Shown piece by piece: positions 35,468 to 45,588 of a DNA stretch of 64,000 bases. Positions within the stretch are counted from its first letter, which is position 1. Each line of letters begins with the position of its first letter. The notes under the pieces were generated by a model. The model did no database searches, had not been told where the DNA came from, and saw only the letters and a program-made list of their open reading frames with translations. Position numbers and translations under genes: made by a program. Source of the stretch: Phlebopus portentosus (taxonomy: Eukaryota > Basidiomycota > Agaricomycetes > Boletales > Boletinellaceae); assembly GCA_037892935.1 (NCBI GenBank), contig JAYXKI010000001.1:3596001-3660000 (forward strand), read 5' to 3'.

Positions 35468-37139
35468 TTACGCAGAAGCTCCCCAGATTCTCACTTCACG
35501 ACCCGTAACACCCCAAACCTCCTTACCCAGCTCACCGAAGACAATATCACTCATCTCCCCACCTTCCTCGAACCTCGCTAGTTCCTCCCAGCTCTTATGC
35601 GCAAAGGCTCTCCCACCTTCATTCCCGGCAATTCCGAAGAATTGGGCGGACGTATCGTAGATGACTTTGTTGATTTTGAAGTTCTCGCCGAGGTTGATGC
35701 TGGTTGCGCGTGTCTGTTTACGGAGGTCCCAAATGGCGACGGAGGACGTTGAATCTGGCGCGAGGAGGTGGTACCCGTTTTCGGAGAAGGAGAGCGTTGA
35801 AACGGTGAATGGTGTACTGGACTCGGGAGTGAGTGTTGCGGCGAGAGCGCCGCTCCGGATGTCGTATATCTGGATCGTAGACCCCGGAGTACCAAGGCCG
35901 AGTAGAACGCCGTCTGGGTGGATGCTAGCGGCGGTGTACGCATCTTCGCCTGCAGCGCTTTGGAATATGGGACTAAAGTTGGTGAGATCGTGAACGGAGT
36001 ATGTCCGATCAAGAGATGCTAGACCAAATATGGTTTGAATGGGGTGGACGAAGAGACCTGTGACGTCGCCTTTGTGCATTTTGACCGTCTGACGGGGTGC
36101 GTACTCTCCTGACGCAGAATCTAAAGCCCACACGCGGGCCGTTTTGTCTGCGCTAGCAGAAAGTACAATCCTAGGCGACCCTTCTACTTCACGCAAGGCG
36201 ACGTGATTCACGCGTTTTGTGTGTCCCTTCAGCGTCGCGACAACTTTATCCGCATTCCTATCATACAGTTGTACAATCTTATCATTCCCTCCCGTCGCGA
36301 AAAGCCCCGTCTCAGTCTTCGACAGCGCCAGCGAGTTAATTCCCGCGGGGGACGCAGAGTGCAAAGACGGGATGGTGTGCTTCGCGGTGTACTTTTTGAC
36401 TTGCGCGGGCGTTGCGTGCCCCGGTCCCGGTTTGCGCTTGCGACGCTGTGAACTGAGCGCTGAGTTCGTCTCATCGACTTTTTCAACGACTTCTTTGGGA
36501 AGACCCGGTGCTTCTTCGGCGGTTTGATCTTTCATTTCTACGTCACCGCCTGCTTGAGCGGAGGGAGCGACACCAATGGTAGCTTGGACATTTGCGAGAG
36601 CCCTGTCAAGTCAACGGAAAGAAGGAATGATGCATCAGAAAAAAATAGAGACTAAGCTGGTGAAGAATGAGGAACTGACTCTCTAGCAGCGTCTCTCTCC
36701 TTTATCAACCTAGCAACAACCCTCGTCGCCGCATCCTGGGCGTACAGGGCATGTGAGAGCTGCTGGCGCACAGAGTTATACTGCTGTTTGAGCGCGAACG
36801 TCTCGAGAACGAGCGCGTCCCATTCGTTTTGGAGAGAGTGCAAAAGCGCTGGGATGGACGTAAGCTGAGGAGGACGCGGCGGGACCGCCTTCGGACCTGC
36901 GCAATACAAGACGCGCATTTAGCGGCTCAAACTCAAGATGCAGTAGGGAAAGAGAATGGAAACGCACTAGCTTTTACAGAGACGAGATCAGCCTCTTCGA
37001 GTTTGTCGCCCGTGATGGGGTCGGTGCCATTGTCTGCAATGTACTTAAGAATCAGTCGACGCTCGTAGACGTGTCCGCTCTTGCTCGACACTACTGGATC
37101 TTGCGGCGGTTCACCAGACAATGAGCAGAAAAAGGACAT
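35468..37139 (-). CDS. PRP19: Pre-mRNA processing factor 19, U-box E3 ligase
   Basis: Scaffold and ubiquitin ligase of the NineTeen complex, required for spliceosome activation. Exons (minus): 37139-36968, 36896-36680, 36602-35468; 507 aa, the usual family length. The U-box is at residues 1-60 (MSFFCSLSGEPPQDPVVSSK, VYERRLILKYIADNGTDPIT). A tetramerisation coiled coil follows (LQNEWDALVLETFALKQQY, ALYAQDAATRVVARLIKERD), which is strongly diagnostic for Prp19. The C-terminal seven-blade WD40 propeller covers about 210-507 (LFATGGNDKIVQLYDR, IVLSASADKTARVW, VAIWDLRK, final VRIWGAS). It is divergent from SGT2 with 211 bp between start codons. Confidence 0.95.
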
Positions 37140-37350
37140 TTCGAGCGTCGTCGTCGGTGAGTGCCTGACTTCAAGTTTCGTTTCTTTTAAAATGGTTTGT
37201 CGTTGTTCCAAGTTTGAGAATTTGATTATGTCAGCTAACCTTCTCCTTTCACGTGGGCATTCTTGGGGCCTCCACGTCTGCTTATTCCTTGTTCTCTTTC
37301 TCTTTCTGGTTATTGATTACCTGTGATATCGTTGGAGGTCGTGTCTTGAA

Positions 37351-38647
37351 ATGTCTGAAAAACAGCAACGATTAGTTCTCGCTATTATAGAGTTTCTTAA
37401 CCAGTCTATAGAAGATGGAACGGTGAAGCAGGACGACAGGGAAGGTTTGGAAGTGGCAAGTGCGTATCCTATTTATTCGAACTTAAGTATTTTACTTAGC
37501 CCCAGGCGTGCCATAGTTCAGTGCATTGGAGAGGCATTTGGAGTAGATCCAAATGACGAGCAACAGCGAAATCGATTAAGTATCAAGCCCGCAACCCTAA
37601 TGAACGTCTTCGACGTTGTCCTCAAGACTCTGGGCAACAATGCTAGTAGCGCTGCACCTCCTCCGTCCTATGCTGCATCGACTTCCTCTGGACCATCTGC
37701 TGCAGACAAGAGCGAAGCTGAGAAGCTCAAAGCGAAGGGAAATCAGCTCATGTCCTCGAAGGATTATGCGGGTGCAATCGACGCATACACTCAGGCTATT
37801 GCAAAAGACGGGACGAACGCAGTATACTATTCGAATCGTGCGGCGGCGTATTCAAGTAAAGGAGACCACGCAAGTGCGATTTTAGATGCTGAGAAGGCAA
37901 TTGAGATCGATCCGGCGTTTTCCAAGGCCTATCATCGACTTGGGTGCGTGCTATGCGTCAAAAGATTGGCATGCACAGGTTTTTACTGATTTTTTTTTTC
38001 CGTGCTGTGATTAGACACGCGCATTATTCTCTGGGAGATTATCCGGCCGCATCATCGGCATTCCAACGAGGTCTGGAGGTCGATCCGAATAATCCTGGAC
38101 TAAAATCGGGACTGCAAAACGCCGAAGCTAGGACGGAGCAACCTACCTCGCGCACTCCGAATCCCCCAACAGGAACGGAATCGGGTGCAGGCGCAGGAGG
38201 AGGGGGTTAGCAGACCTGCTCGGCGGATTGGGAGGCGGAGGAGCTGCTGGTGGTGGGGGAATGCCTGATCTTGCGAGCATGATGCAGAACCCAATGTTGA
38301 TGCAGATGGCGCAACAGATGGCTGCGAATGGGGGACTTGAACGGATGATGTCGAACCCGGCTATGCAGAACATGGTACGTGCGTCATGAGTGGGGCTGTG
38401 CAGGCACACTCCTTCCGTGCTTGTCTTCATTTTCTCATTATATCACATTTGCCCAGATGAATCGCGTGCAGTCTGGAGGGATGCCGTCTATGGAAGAGGT
38501 CATGTCTGATCCATCACTACGAGACTTGTAAGTATTCTCTCTTGTTGCACAAAGCGCAGACCGAACGCATGTATTCTGTGCAGGGCATCCCAATTTATGG
38601 GAGGAGGAGCGGGACGTGGAGGAGGTCCACCCGCGGGATCAGTGTAA
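37351..38647 (+). CDS. SGT2: SGT2/SGTA co-chaperone, with an apparent frameshift
   Basis: Small glutamine-rich TPR co-chaperone that hands tail-anchored proteins to the GET pathway. Exons: 37351-37459, 37517-37943, 38015-38374, 38457-38527, 38584-38647. The N-terminal dimerisation domain (LAIIEFLNQSIEDG, IQCIGEAFGVDP) precedes three TPRs (AEKLKAKGNQLMSSKDYAGA, AVYYSNRAAAYSS, AYHRLGHAHYSLGDYPAA). The Met/Gly-rich C-terminus is MPDLASMMQNPMLMQMAQQM, then MEEVMSDPSLRDLASQF. Exon 3 changes frame near 38202-38210: one frame ends GGGG-stop while the family sequence resumes as LADLLGG in another frame. One extra base in the 5-G run at 38202-38206 would repair it, so an assembly error or recent indel is likely. 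The CACTA element begins 64 bp after the stop. Confidence 0.88.
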
Positions 38648-38708
38648 TTACTAGCGGTAGTAGAAGAGGTGGATGTATTACATAATCTCGTATCGTCATC
38701 GACTTCAC

Positions 38709-38711
38709 AGT
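38709..38711. repeat. Left 3-bp target-site duplication (AGT)
   Basis: AGT directly before the CACTG terminus, matched by AGT at 45418-45420 on the other side. Three-bp duplications are the rule for CACTA elements. Confidence 0.85.
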
Positions 38712-38791
38712 CACTGCGTTTTACGGTTGCCTACAAGAGTTCAGCTAGCTTACATTATTTTGAATACACGTGACTACAAAAAGATTTGTAG
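38712..38791 (+). repeat. Left terminal inverted repeat of CACTA element
   Basis: About 80 bp. The first 16 bases are identical to the other end; the later conserved block GAATACACGTGACTACA is also shared, with mismatches and two small gaps between. Confidence 0.88.
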
Positions 38792-39117
38792 CTTGGTTGG
38801 CAGAAATTAGTGTAGTTCTTAAAATCACGATATTGCATGCTACAAGTTTTGCTGTAGCTGAGCTAATCAGGTGAGCTGAAATTTGAGTGGGACTGTCTGA
38901 GCAGATTTATGTAGCTCGTGTAGTGTATCTATCTTAACTAGTAAATGTTTTGTAGTTTAGTCGACTCAACTGGTGCTAGTCGGTGATAGCCAGATTAGCT
39001 GGATGATCCACACTCCTATATAAGGGCAATTACAAATTGTATTATGATCGTTATATAATACAAAAACCTTCGTGTCGCGTCGCGTCGCGTCCCCTCCGCA
39101 TACACACAAACTTACAT
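38792..39117. other. CACTA left subterminal region and accessory-gene promoter
   Basis: Contains several TGTAG/CTACAA words, candidate transposase-binding sites, and a TATA box near its right end. No coding sequence before the ATG at 39118. A short CGTCG-type repeat precedes the start near 39073-39091. Confidence 0.6.
39018..39025 (+). promoter_or_regulatory. TATA box of CACTA accessory gene
   Basis: TATATAAG about 93 bp upstream of the ATG at 39118, in a good position for core promoter function. Confidence 0.55.
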
Positions 39118-40653
39118 ATGAATGACGGACACATTCCTGCAAGCCAGCCGCCTGTCCCATCAGCAGTAGCCGCATGGCTTGGGAGTTTTCTGCAAGCTGG
39201 CAGCCAAGCAGATAATTCAGCGGGCCAGCTAGACTCATCACAAACTCTTCTACTTCCCAACTTGCACGCATCGGTGGACGACTTCCCAATTGATCCACGG
39301 CTCCAATATGGATCTCGTAGCGATGATGCAGTACCTGGTGCCCAACAAGAGGTATCACGGCTCCAGGCAAGGGTGGAAACTCTGGGAGAAGAGGTCAGTG
39401 CTTTGAAGAGGCTTCTTGAGGATCGGGACAACAATACCAGGCGTGCAAAAAAACACAAGCTTAATGGCAGTCTGGAAGGCCTCACAGAGGATCAGAAATT
39501 AGCTCGGGAAGATGTGATGGTACGTACTTCGCTATTTTTTGACAAAAAAAATGCATATACTCTAAATTATTCTGTTAGAGGAATGTTCGGCGAACGATGA
39601 AAGCTCTTACTGGTAGAAGCCAGGAACGCGTCCAGGGGCAGGAGACAATGGAGGCTGACTACGAGAAGAAAGCGTCAGAGAGTCCAAACGAAGAAGTTAT
39701 TCAGCGAGTTGTGGAATTGGTAGCAAACGATTACAAGGTATGTACCATTTTTTCTCGTTTCATTGCAAGTCAACTAAAAGAGGGAAAAATAGGACAATGA
39801 GAGCGTGAAGCTCATTTACGATGGACATGAACTCACTCTCGAGGATCTTCGCTTGTTTGCCTCAAGGACTTTTTATGGCTGGCGAAATGAGTTCTTGACG
39901 AAGAAGAGCGCTTCAAAGACCAGAAAGAAGGAGAAGAATCAGAAGAGAAATCGTCGTTATGTACGACAATTGGCGGTATGTACTCGCAAAATAGTGTTCA
40001 TTGATTCAAAAGGACTGACAGTAAGGTCAGCTCAGCAACAGTCGAAAGCAAGGAAAAGAAACATACGAATCGAGACACAATTGTGTCTTGCCAGAAGAAA
40101 TCTTCGAACCGAACTACATGACCCCATACCATAGTGAGCTTGATACTACTGATGTATCCTCTGGCGAAGAAGAGGCAACATTGAGCGACGAGAGCGACTC
40201 CTCCAGTATGAAAGAAACACCGAGAGAAAGGAAAATTCGGTCAGCAAAGCAGGTCCACTACACGAAAATGGCAAGAAAAGTGAACATACCAGTTCTAGAA
40301 CAGGCGGCTATGCCACCCTTGTGGGAGAAGAAAATCAAGACGTTTCGTTCTCAGAAAGTAAGTATCATGTTCTCAATAAGGTACATTTGTGAAAATACTC
40401 ACCTTTCCAGTACAATGAAATTCTTCGCGAACTTGATCAGATCGTCACCTCGACTCGCCCGAGGAAGAAAGGAAGGGGCCAGGTACGTGCCATCATACCA
40501 AAGGTCAACCTTGGAAGACGGGATTCGTGCGCTCCTGATGGTAAGAAGCCGATCCCGTCTTTCATGGTTGACCCAGAGTGGCGCGCGATGTACGAAACGC
40601 AGGGAAAAGCCCTTGATCTGGCTGAGAGGAATCCCGAAGGGTTTTCCGATTAA
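39118..40653 (+). CDS. CACTA accessory protein, unknown family (possible TnpA analogue)
   Basis: Five exons: 39118-39519, 39579-39737, 39793-39975, 40031-40357, 40411-40653; 437 aa, all junctions in frame. I do not recognise a named domain. Visible parts are a Ser/Pro-rich N-terminus, a coiled coil at about residues 80-110 (QQEVSRLQARVETLGEEVSA) leading into a basic patch RRAKKHK, a mixed region with RLFASRTFYGWRNEF, a second strongly basic block (KTRKKEKNQKRNRR), an acidic Ser-rich stretch, and a C-terminal part with PRKKGRGQVRAI and SFMVDPEWRAMYETQGKALD. The basic blocks and coiled coil suggest a dimeric DNA-binding protein. Plant CACTA elements encode a second protein (TnpA) that binds subterminal repeats; the same role here is inference from position. 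Confidence 0.75.
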
Positions 40654-40955
40654 CGCGTTTGATCTGCTCGTATACTCCCAGCTCGGTCGTATTTGCTATG
40701 TCCTGCCCTCGAACTTGTCAAAAGCTTTCTCTGTTGTCGAAGCGAAACGGTCAGCGCTTACAGTCTATGATTCAAAACGCACGCGTTTGATCTGCTCGTA
40801 TACTCCCAGCTCGGTCGTATTTGCTATGTCCTGCCCTCGAACTTGTCAAAAGCTTTCTCTGTTGTCGAAGCGAAACGGTCAGCGCTTACAGTCTATGATT
40901 CAAAACGCACGCGTTTGATCTGCTCGTATACTCCCAGCTCGGTCGTATTTGCTAT
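40653..40955. repeat. 128-bp tandem repeat, about 2.4 copies
   Basis: Units start at 40653, 40781 and 40909 with ACGCGTTTGATCTGCTCG; the third is cut at about 40955. Copies look identical by eye. The array begins at the last base of the accessory-gene stop codon and lies between the two converging CACTA genes. Confidence 0.93.
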
Positions 40956-41063
40956 ATTTCCAAAAGTACTCTTCCGCATCTCTCGTGAAGGCTTATACAC
41001 GTGTTCTCGACGTCTCTGCTGTAAAGTATCAGATAGTAATGGCATCCTGGAGGGTTTCGTATG

Positions 41064-44000
41064 TCAGTAACTAGTACTGTAGGCAATGAAATGAAATGAA
41101 ACCTTTGTTAATCCAATAGTTGCCCAAATGCGAGTGTATGTCGATTCGTCTTCATCTTTGTCCTCTTCGTCTTCATTTTCTTCATCTCGTTCAGGACGAT
41201 GAACGATGCGAACGCGACAAGCCTGCGAGATAATGTCATTAGGGCTGATTAAAGCTGGAGGGTCCTCTGCGATTTGGTCCAGAAATACTCCGAATTCAAA
41301 GAAGCCGACTTCTAACTCTGGGCTGTGTCGAACTTGTGAGACCCTAAAGCAATGCTCAAAATGATGAGCACTCACCGTTCATCCCATATCACGGTATTGA
41401 ATGTCCCTGGTTGAAGCGGCTTGAACCAGCGAACGTGGAGGAGAACCGTAGGATTGACAAGGGGAGGCTGCATATGAGTCAAAATGTCGTGTACCTGTCC
41501 AACGTACTTTGAAGTTCCAAAGCGTGCTTGAATAATTGAGTTTGGTGCTTTAAAAATGTCTGCAGATGCTGCTATTCGTCTTCCATTGAGCACTACGTCT
41601 TTATGGAAGACGGCCGTATCACGAAGGAAGTTCGGTACTTGACGACCTAGTCCTGAGGGAATTCTGGCTGTTCGAGCGAAAATATTCGCATGGGAGACTT
41701 GAAACCGATAATAATCTACCAAACTCTTCTGTAAGTAGTTTGGCAGATATCGAGTCGCTCCAGACCCGAGAGCGAACCTCTTGACAGCTGAGAGAAGGAA
41801 AGCGGTTATCTGCACATCGGACTGATCTGAAGACATGTCTGCTACTCACCTTCTTGAGCCGCTTCGTCTAGTTCCCGAGCGAGACCCGCAACAGTCCCTC
41901 TGTTGTCACTATCTGTCTGCAAAAGGAGGGTGCCTGCTTTCTTAAGACCGTCGTCTTCACTTTGAGCAGCACTCAGGACGAGATCTCGAATCCTCGAGTC
42001 TCGTATATGCGCCCGCATGAAGGAAGTCTCGACTTCGCCGCCTCCGTGATTATTGGTGTTGTAGCTTTTCAATAGCTTATTGAGACGCTCGTAAGTAAAC
42101 GACCAGAACCCATAGACTGGTCCATAATCGCGAATTTGATCAAATATATGTAAAACCCAATGAAAATTGGGTTTTACATCAGACGAATGAATCTCGAGCA
42201 AATTTACGTGAATTTTCGAATAATAAATGACTATAAACTGTACTTACTTGCAAGTATGTCTGTAGATATCTTTCCAGGAAGTAGCGAGCCCGAGGCAGAT
42301 CCGCAAGTAGAATCGAACGAGACAGGAGGACCTTCAGAGCGGCAGACAGATTGAGGACATTTTCGGCTTCTTCTTCGTGCATACGCAGGACAGGCTCTGG
42401 TGATGGTTGGTCATCTCCTTTTCGCGCTTTACCTTTACTTAGTCGTTTTCTCTTTGCTTCCTCCTTCTTTTTCCAGGCAGCAACCTTTTTCTCGTGTTCT
42501 TTCCTAGCGACCGGCTGCCACTCTTCCCAGACGAAAGGAAGCTGGAAGTGAGTCGTCACCTCTGGAACTATACATTCTACGATAAACTGAACGACTCATG
42601 ACTATAGGAAGATATACCAGAACGAGGGCTTTGTATTCGTCTGCACTGAGGGATCCGGCTGCGGGATAACCTACGTCAGATGGGAGTCGTCCGACCCAAG
42701 ATGGCATCTCGAACTGTTGACTACTTAGCGAGCCTGTATAGAATAATAAAAACTGATTGGTACTCACCTCTTTAAGATACCGGTTGAGAAGATCGAGTTC
42801 TCGCGGTACGTGGCTCGGTTCGGTTCGTTTACGAAGGCTGTCGGTCTTGACGAGCGAATCATGCCATTGAGACCGCATTATACCTAAGCAACGTCAACAC
42901 GAGTCAGTATTTGTACGAAAAAATTTGATTAGGCTTACCGAGAAGCATATTATGCATCGGGTCGATTACAGTCATCCGGACTGCATCGAAATACGGCAAT
43001 CTTACCAATTCTGTATAACGAACACCATAATTTTGGAAGATTTCGTCCTTCTCATCTTCTTCGGCAGCACGATACTTGAAGGCCAAGTTTCGATGATCCT
43101 CCCCGGACCGGTGAGCGTAGTCTAGTTATTTGGTTGTCATTCACAAGTAAAAAAGCGAGAGAGAGAAATAAAAACTTACTGTCTTTCAATCCACCGGCTG
43201 TTCTCAAGTCGGTGTGAGGTACAGTGCACTTTGTACAGAAACGCTTCTCGTGATTATGATCAGCAAACCCTACCATCCGGCAGAGCGCTGGATGGTCGCA
43301 ACAGACGGCGACAAGCACCAGACGGATGAGCCGTCCTGTGTAAACATGCGAGACTCGAGTTAGCACCAATAAATAGATCCTAGCTGGGTATAGTCTGAAA
43401 AAACCCACCTTCAGGATACAGAGGCGTCTTGATCTGTATGCCATCTTTAAAGAGTCTGATGAGTTCGTCAACAACATAAATCAAAATTTCTTGAGTTTGT
43501 CTCCAATCGGGAGCCTTCGGTCCCGGGAATATACATAGGAGGAGGAGATTTCGTGTTAGACATCTAGTGGCGAGCCTTAGTAAAGAAACAAGAAGGTTTT
43601 CGGGAGACGTACTTTAGTTGAACAGGCAAGTTCGCAATAGAGCAGGACAGAACGTCAGAGGAATATGACGCAGCTGTCCTACTCTGCTGATAGCCAAATC
43701 TATAGGATCGCTTGAATATCGGATCTGGGTGAGATAGAATACACGGATGGAGCTCACCCATCGAAGCCCATCGTTATACCGATTCGAAGTTCGTTCTTGC
43801 TTTCACGATCGGGGTCGTTGTCGAAGAACGGCTTATCGTCAGGCCCGGGGATTGTCTTCCATACTTCACCATCCATTATGTCTCGCATGACTCCATCCGG
43901 GCGTTCGCGCGTTCTCCATTCGTCGATAGCCTTCTCCATTCCTTCGCGGTTGAGCAGATCTGTTAGCTGCTGGGTAAGTGGATTGTATGGGAACCTCAGG

Positions 44001-45111
44001 AGTGGTTTGGCGTCCGCAGGTCCTCTTCGACCCTCAAGGTTTCTTAAGGTGGTGGTAGACGAGGAGAACAGTGGTGCAGAACATCGAGTACAAATAGAAT
44101 CTTTAGGTAGATCAGGAGGAGCAACTTTCCCGCATGTTGTGCAGAGCGGCAAAATAAGAAATCTATCTTCGAGATAAAGTCGACGAAAAGAAGAGTTAAG
44201 TGTGAGAACATGGTCAGAATCCAGAGGAACTGAATGTAGCAGAGAAAAAACCAGATGAAGAACACGAAGAATCAGATCGCAGCCTCGATGTGGAAGATGA
44301 TAAGTTAAGTGCAACCAGACGACGAGAAGATAAATTATGCGCCAGAAAAGATATCTATCTGAGTTCTTAAGTATTTCCAGAGGAGGAGGCGTTGGTTCCC
44401 TCAGAGAAAAAGCAAAGCCAGGGAGAGCAAGTTCAGTCGGAATTGATGCCAGTGAGAGCCGCCCAGAGTCGTCTGTATGCGTTTGAGATTCGAGATTCGA
44501 GCCGTCAGAAACTTCTCCGTTTACGATTGAGCTGATTTCGTCAGCAGGATTCACATCCATATCAGTTTCGAGATGATCTGATGATAATATTGACAGAGAG
44601 GATGAGTTACGTCGCTAAGGGCGAAAAGAGTCATTTACGCACCTTGAAGCATGCCCGTCGCGCCAGCTTCATCCCAATACAAGTCATCTCGCATCAGTCC
44701 GTCCACATCCATCACCCCTAACGAATCCGCAGGCCCTTCGGCAGGCCCTACAGATGCGAAATCATCGATCGCAGCAGGATCCGCAGCAACCGATGTTATT
44801 GGTGCTGGTGCTGCTGTTGTTGCTGTTGTTGCTGTTGTTGCTGTTGTTGCTGTTGTTGGTGCTGCTGCCGGAACTGCTGAGCGAGATGATGTTGGGAGTC
44901 CGAAAGGCTGGGTGCGATATCTTGAGTCGATGGGAGGCGGGAAATCCGCCCTTAGGAAGAGTTGTGCGTGCCGTCTTGCATTGTATTTGAGAATTTTGAG
45001 ACCTTTACCGCCGCTTTTTTCCCAGCAGCTTTGACAGAGACAGAGAACTTTGATTTGTTGATATTTTGTTGAAGGCCTTGAGCCCGTAGTCGGCCTCAGG
45101 AGTCCCGGCAT
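41064..45111 (-). CDS. CACTA transposase, Tnp2 family
   Basis: Twelve exons (minus): 45111-44643, 44577-43758, 43699-43613, 43563-43409, 43336-43181, 43121-42939, 42883-42768, 42713-42618, 42541-42248, 42192-41850, 41787-41376, 41322-41064; 1,129 aa with no internal stop. A zinc-binding CXXC pair (CTTCGKVAPPDLPKDSICTRC) lies upstream of the catalytic region. Tnp2 signatures include GITMGFDGFGYQQ, CIFPGPKAPDW, LVAVCCDHPAL with CTKC, VRMTVIDPMHNMLL, and VKPNFHWVLHIFDQIRDYGP followed by FWSFTYERLNKLLKS. These correspond to the conserved order in plant and fungal EnSpm/CACTA transposases. The N-terminus holds a Thr/Ala run from a trinucleotide-type repeat. The start at 45111 is the first in-frame ATG; an upstream non-ATG frame is open. 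Confidence 0.9.
42149..42178. repeat. 12-bp inverted repeat inside transposase exon 10
   Basis: Arms TGTAAAACCCAA and TTGGGTTTTACA with a 6-nt loop, perfect match. It lies in codons for the conserved VKPNFHWVLH segment. Confidence 0.85.
44812..44860. repeat. Imperfect trinucleotide microsatellite (GTTGTTGCT)n
   Basis: About five 9-bp units in transposase exon 1, coding the Thr-Thr-Ala run on the minus strand. Confidence 0.9.
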
Positions 45112-45339
45112 GGAGTCAGAAAGCAAGGTGTTTGACGCGTCGCGAAACGCGAAGTCCAAATTTACTAGCCATGTGTCATATAGATAAAGCTAGATAATCA
45201 AACTAAAACATCAGATCTTAGATTAGATTCAACTAATCTAATCTAGCCACGCGTGTACTCGACTGAACTAATCAGTCTATTATAGTCACGATCCATATCA
45301 ATTACGCAATACTACAAATTTCCTACAGTATTCAGCTGA

Positions 45340-45417
45340 CTACAAGATTGTGTAGTCACGTGTATTCAAACTACTGTAACCTAACCAAACTCTTGTAGCT
45401 GACCGTAAAACGCAGTG
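45340..45417 (-). repeat. Right terminal inverted repeat of CACTA element
   Basis: About 78 bp, inverse of the left end; outermost CACTGCGTTTTACGGT is identical. Confidence 0.88.
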
Positions 45418-45420
45418 AGT
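45418..45420. repeat. Right 3-bp target-site duplication (AGT)
   Basis: AGT directly after the right terminus, matching 38709-38711. Confidence 0.85.
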
Positions 45421-45588
45421 GTGCCTTGGCTACTCTTCTCTGCATACTCGGCTCACAGCCATCCTGTCTAAGCTCTTATTCATATTCATAACCACACTCC
45501 TTTCCCTTGTACTTTCATCTCACTTGCCTACTCCCATCCTCTCCATCCCTCTTGCTCTCCGCTCGTCTCGTCCTAGTCATCTCTGGCA

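Larger units (their letters stand above)
38712..45417. mobile_element. Complete CACTA (EnSpm-type) DNA transposon, 6,706 bp
   Basis: The element is bounded by inverted repeats beginning CACTGCGTTTTACGGT on each end and flanked by AGT duplications. Inside are a Tnp2-family transposase gene on the minus strand and an accessory gene on the plus strand, running toward each other and ending 410 bp apart. Both reading frames can be joined across all introns without a stop, so the element looks autonomous and recent. Subterminal regions are enriched in short TGTAG/CTACA words in both orientations, as expected of transposase-binding repeats in CACTA elements (inference). It separates SGT2 from the tricalbin gene. 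Confidence 0.92.

Noticed and set aside
35578..36012. 144-codon frame on the minus strand within PRP19
   Set aside because: Overlaps the WD40 coding exon in another frame; a shadow of a confident gene.
38185..38210. 26-nt GT-AG intron in SGT2
   Set aside because: In frame but shorter than any plausible fungal spliceosomal intron; an indel in the G-run is the simpler explanation.
41344..41375. 32-nt intron in the transposase gene
   Set aside because: A later acceptor at 41323 gives a normal 53-nt intron and also keeps frame.
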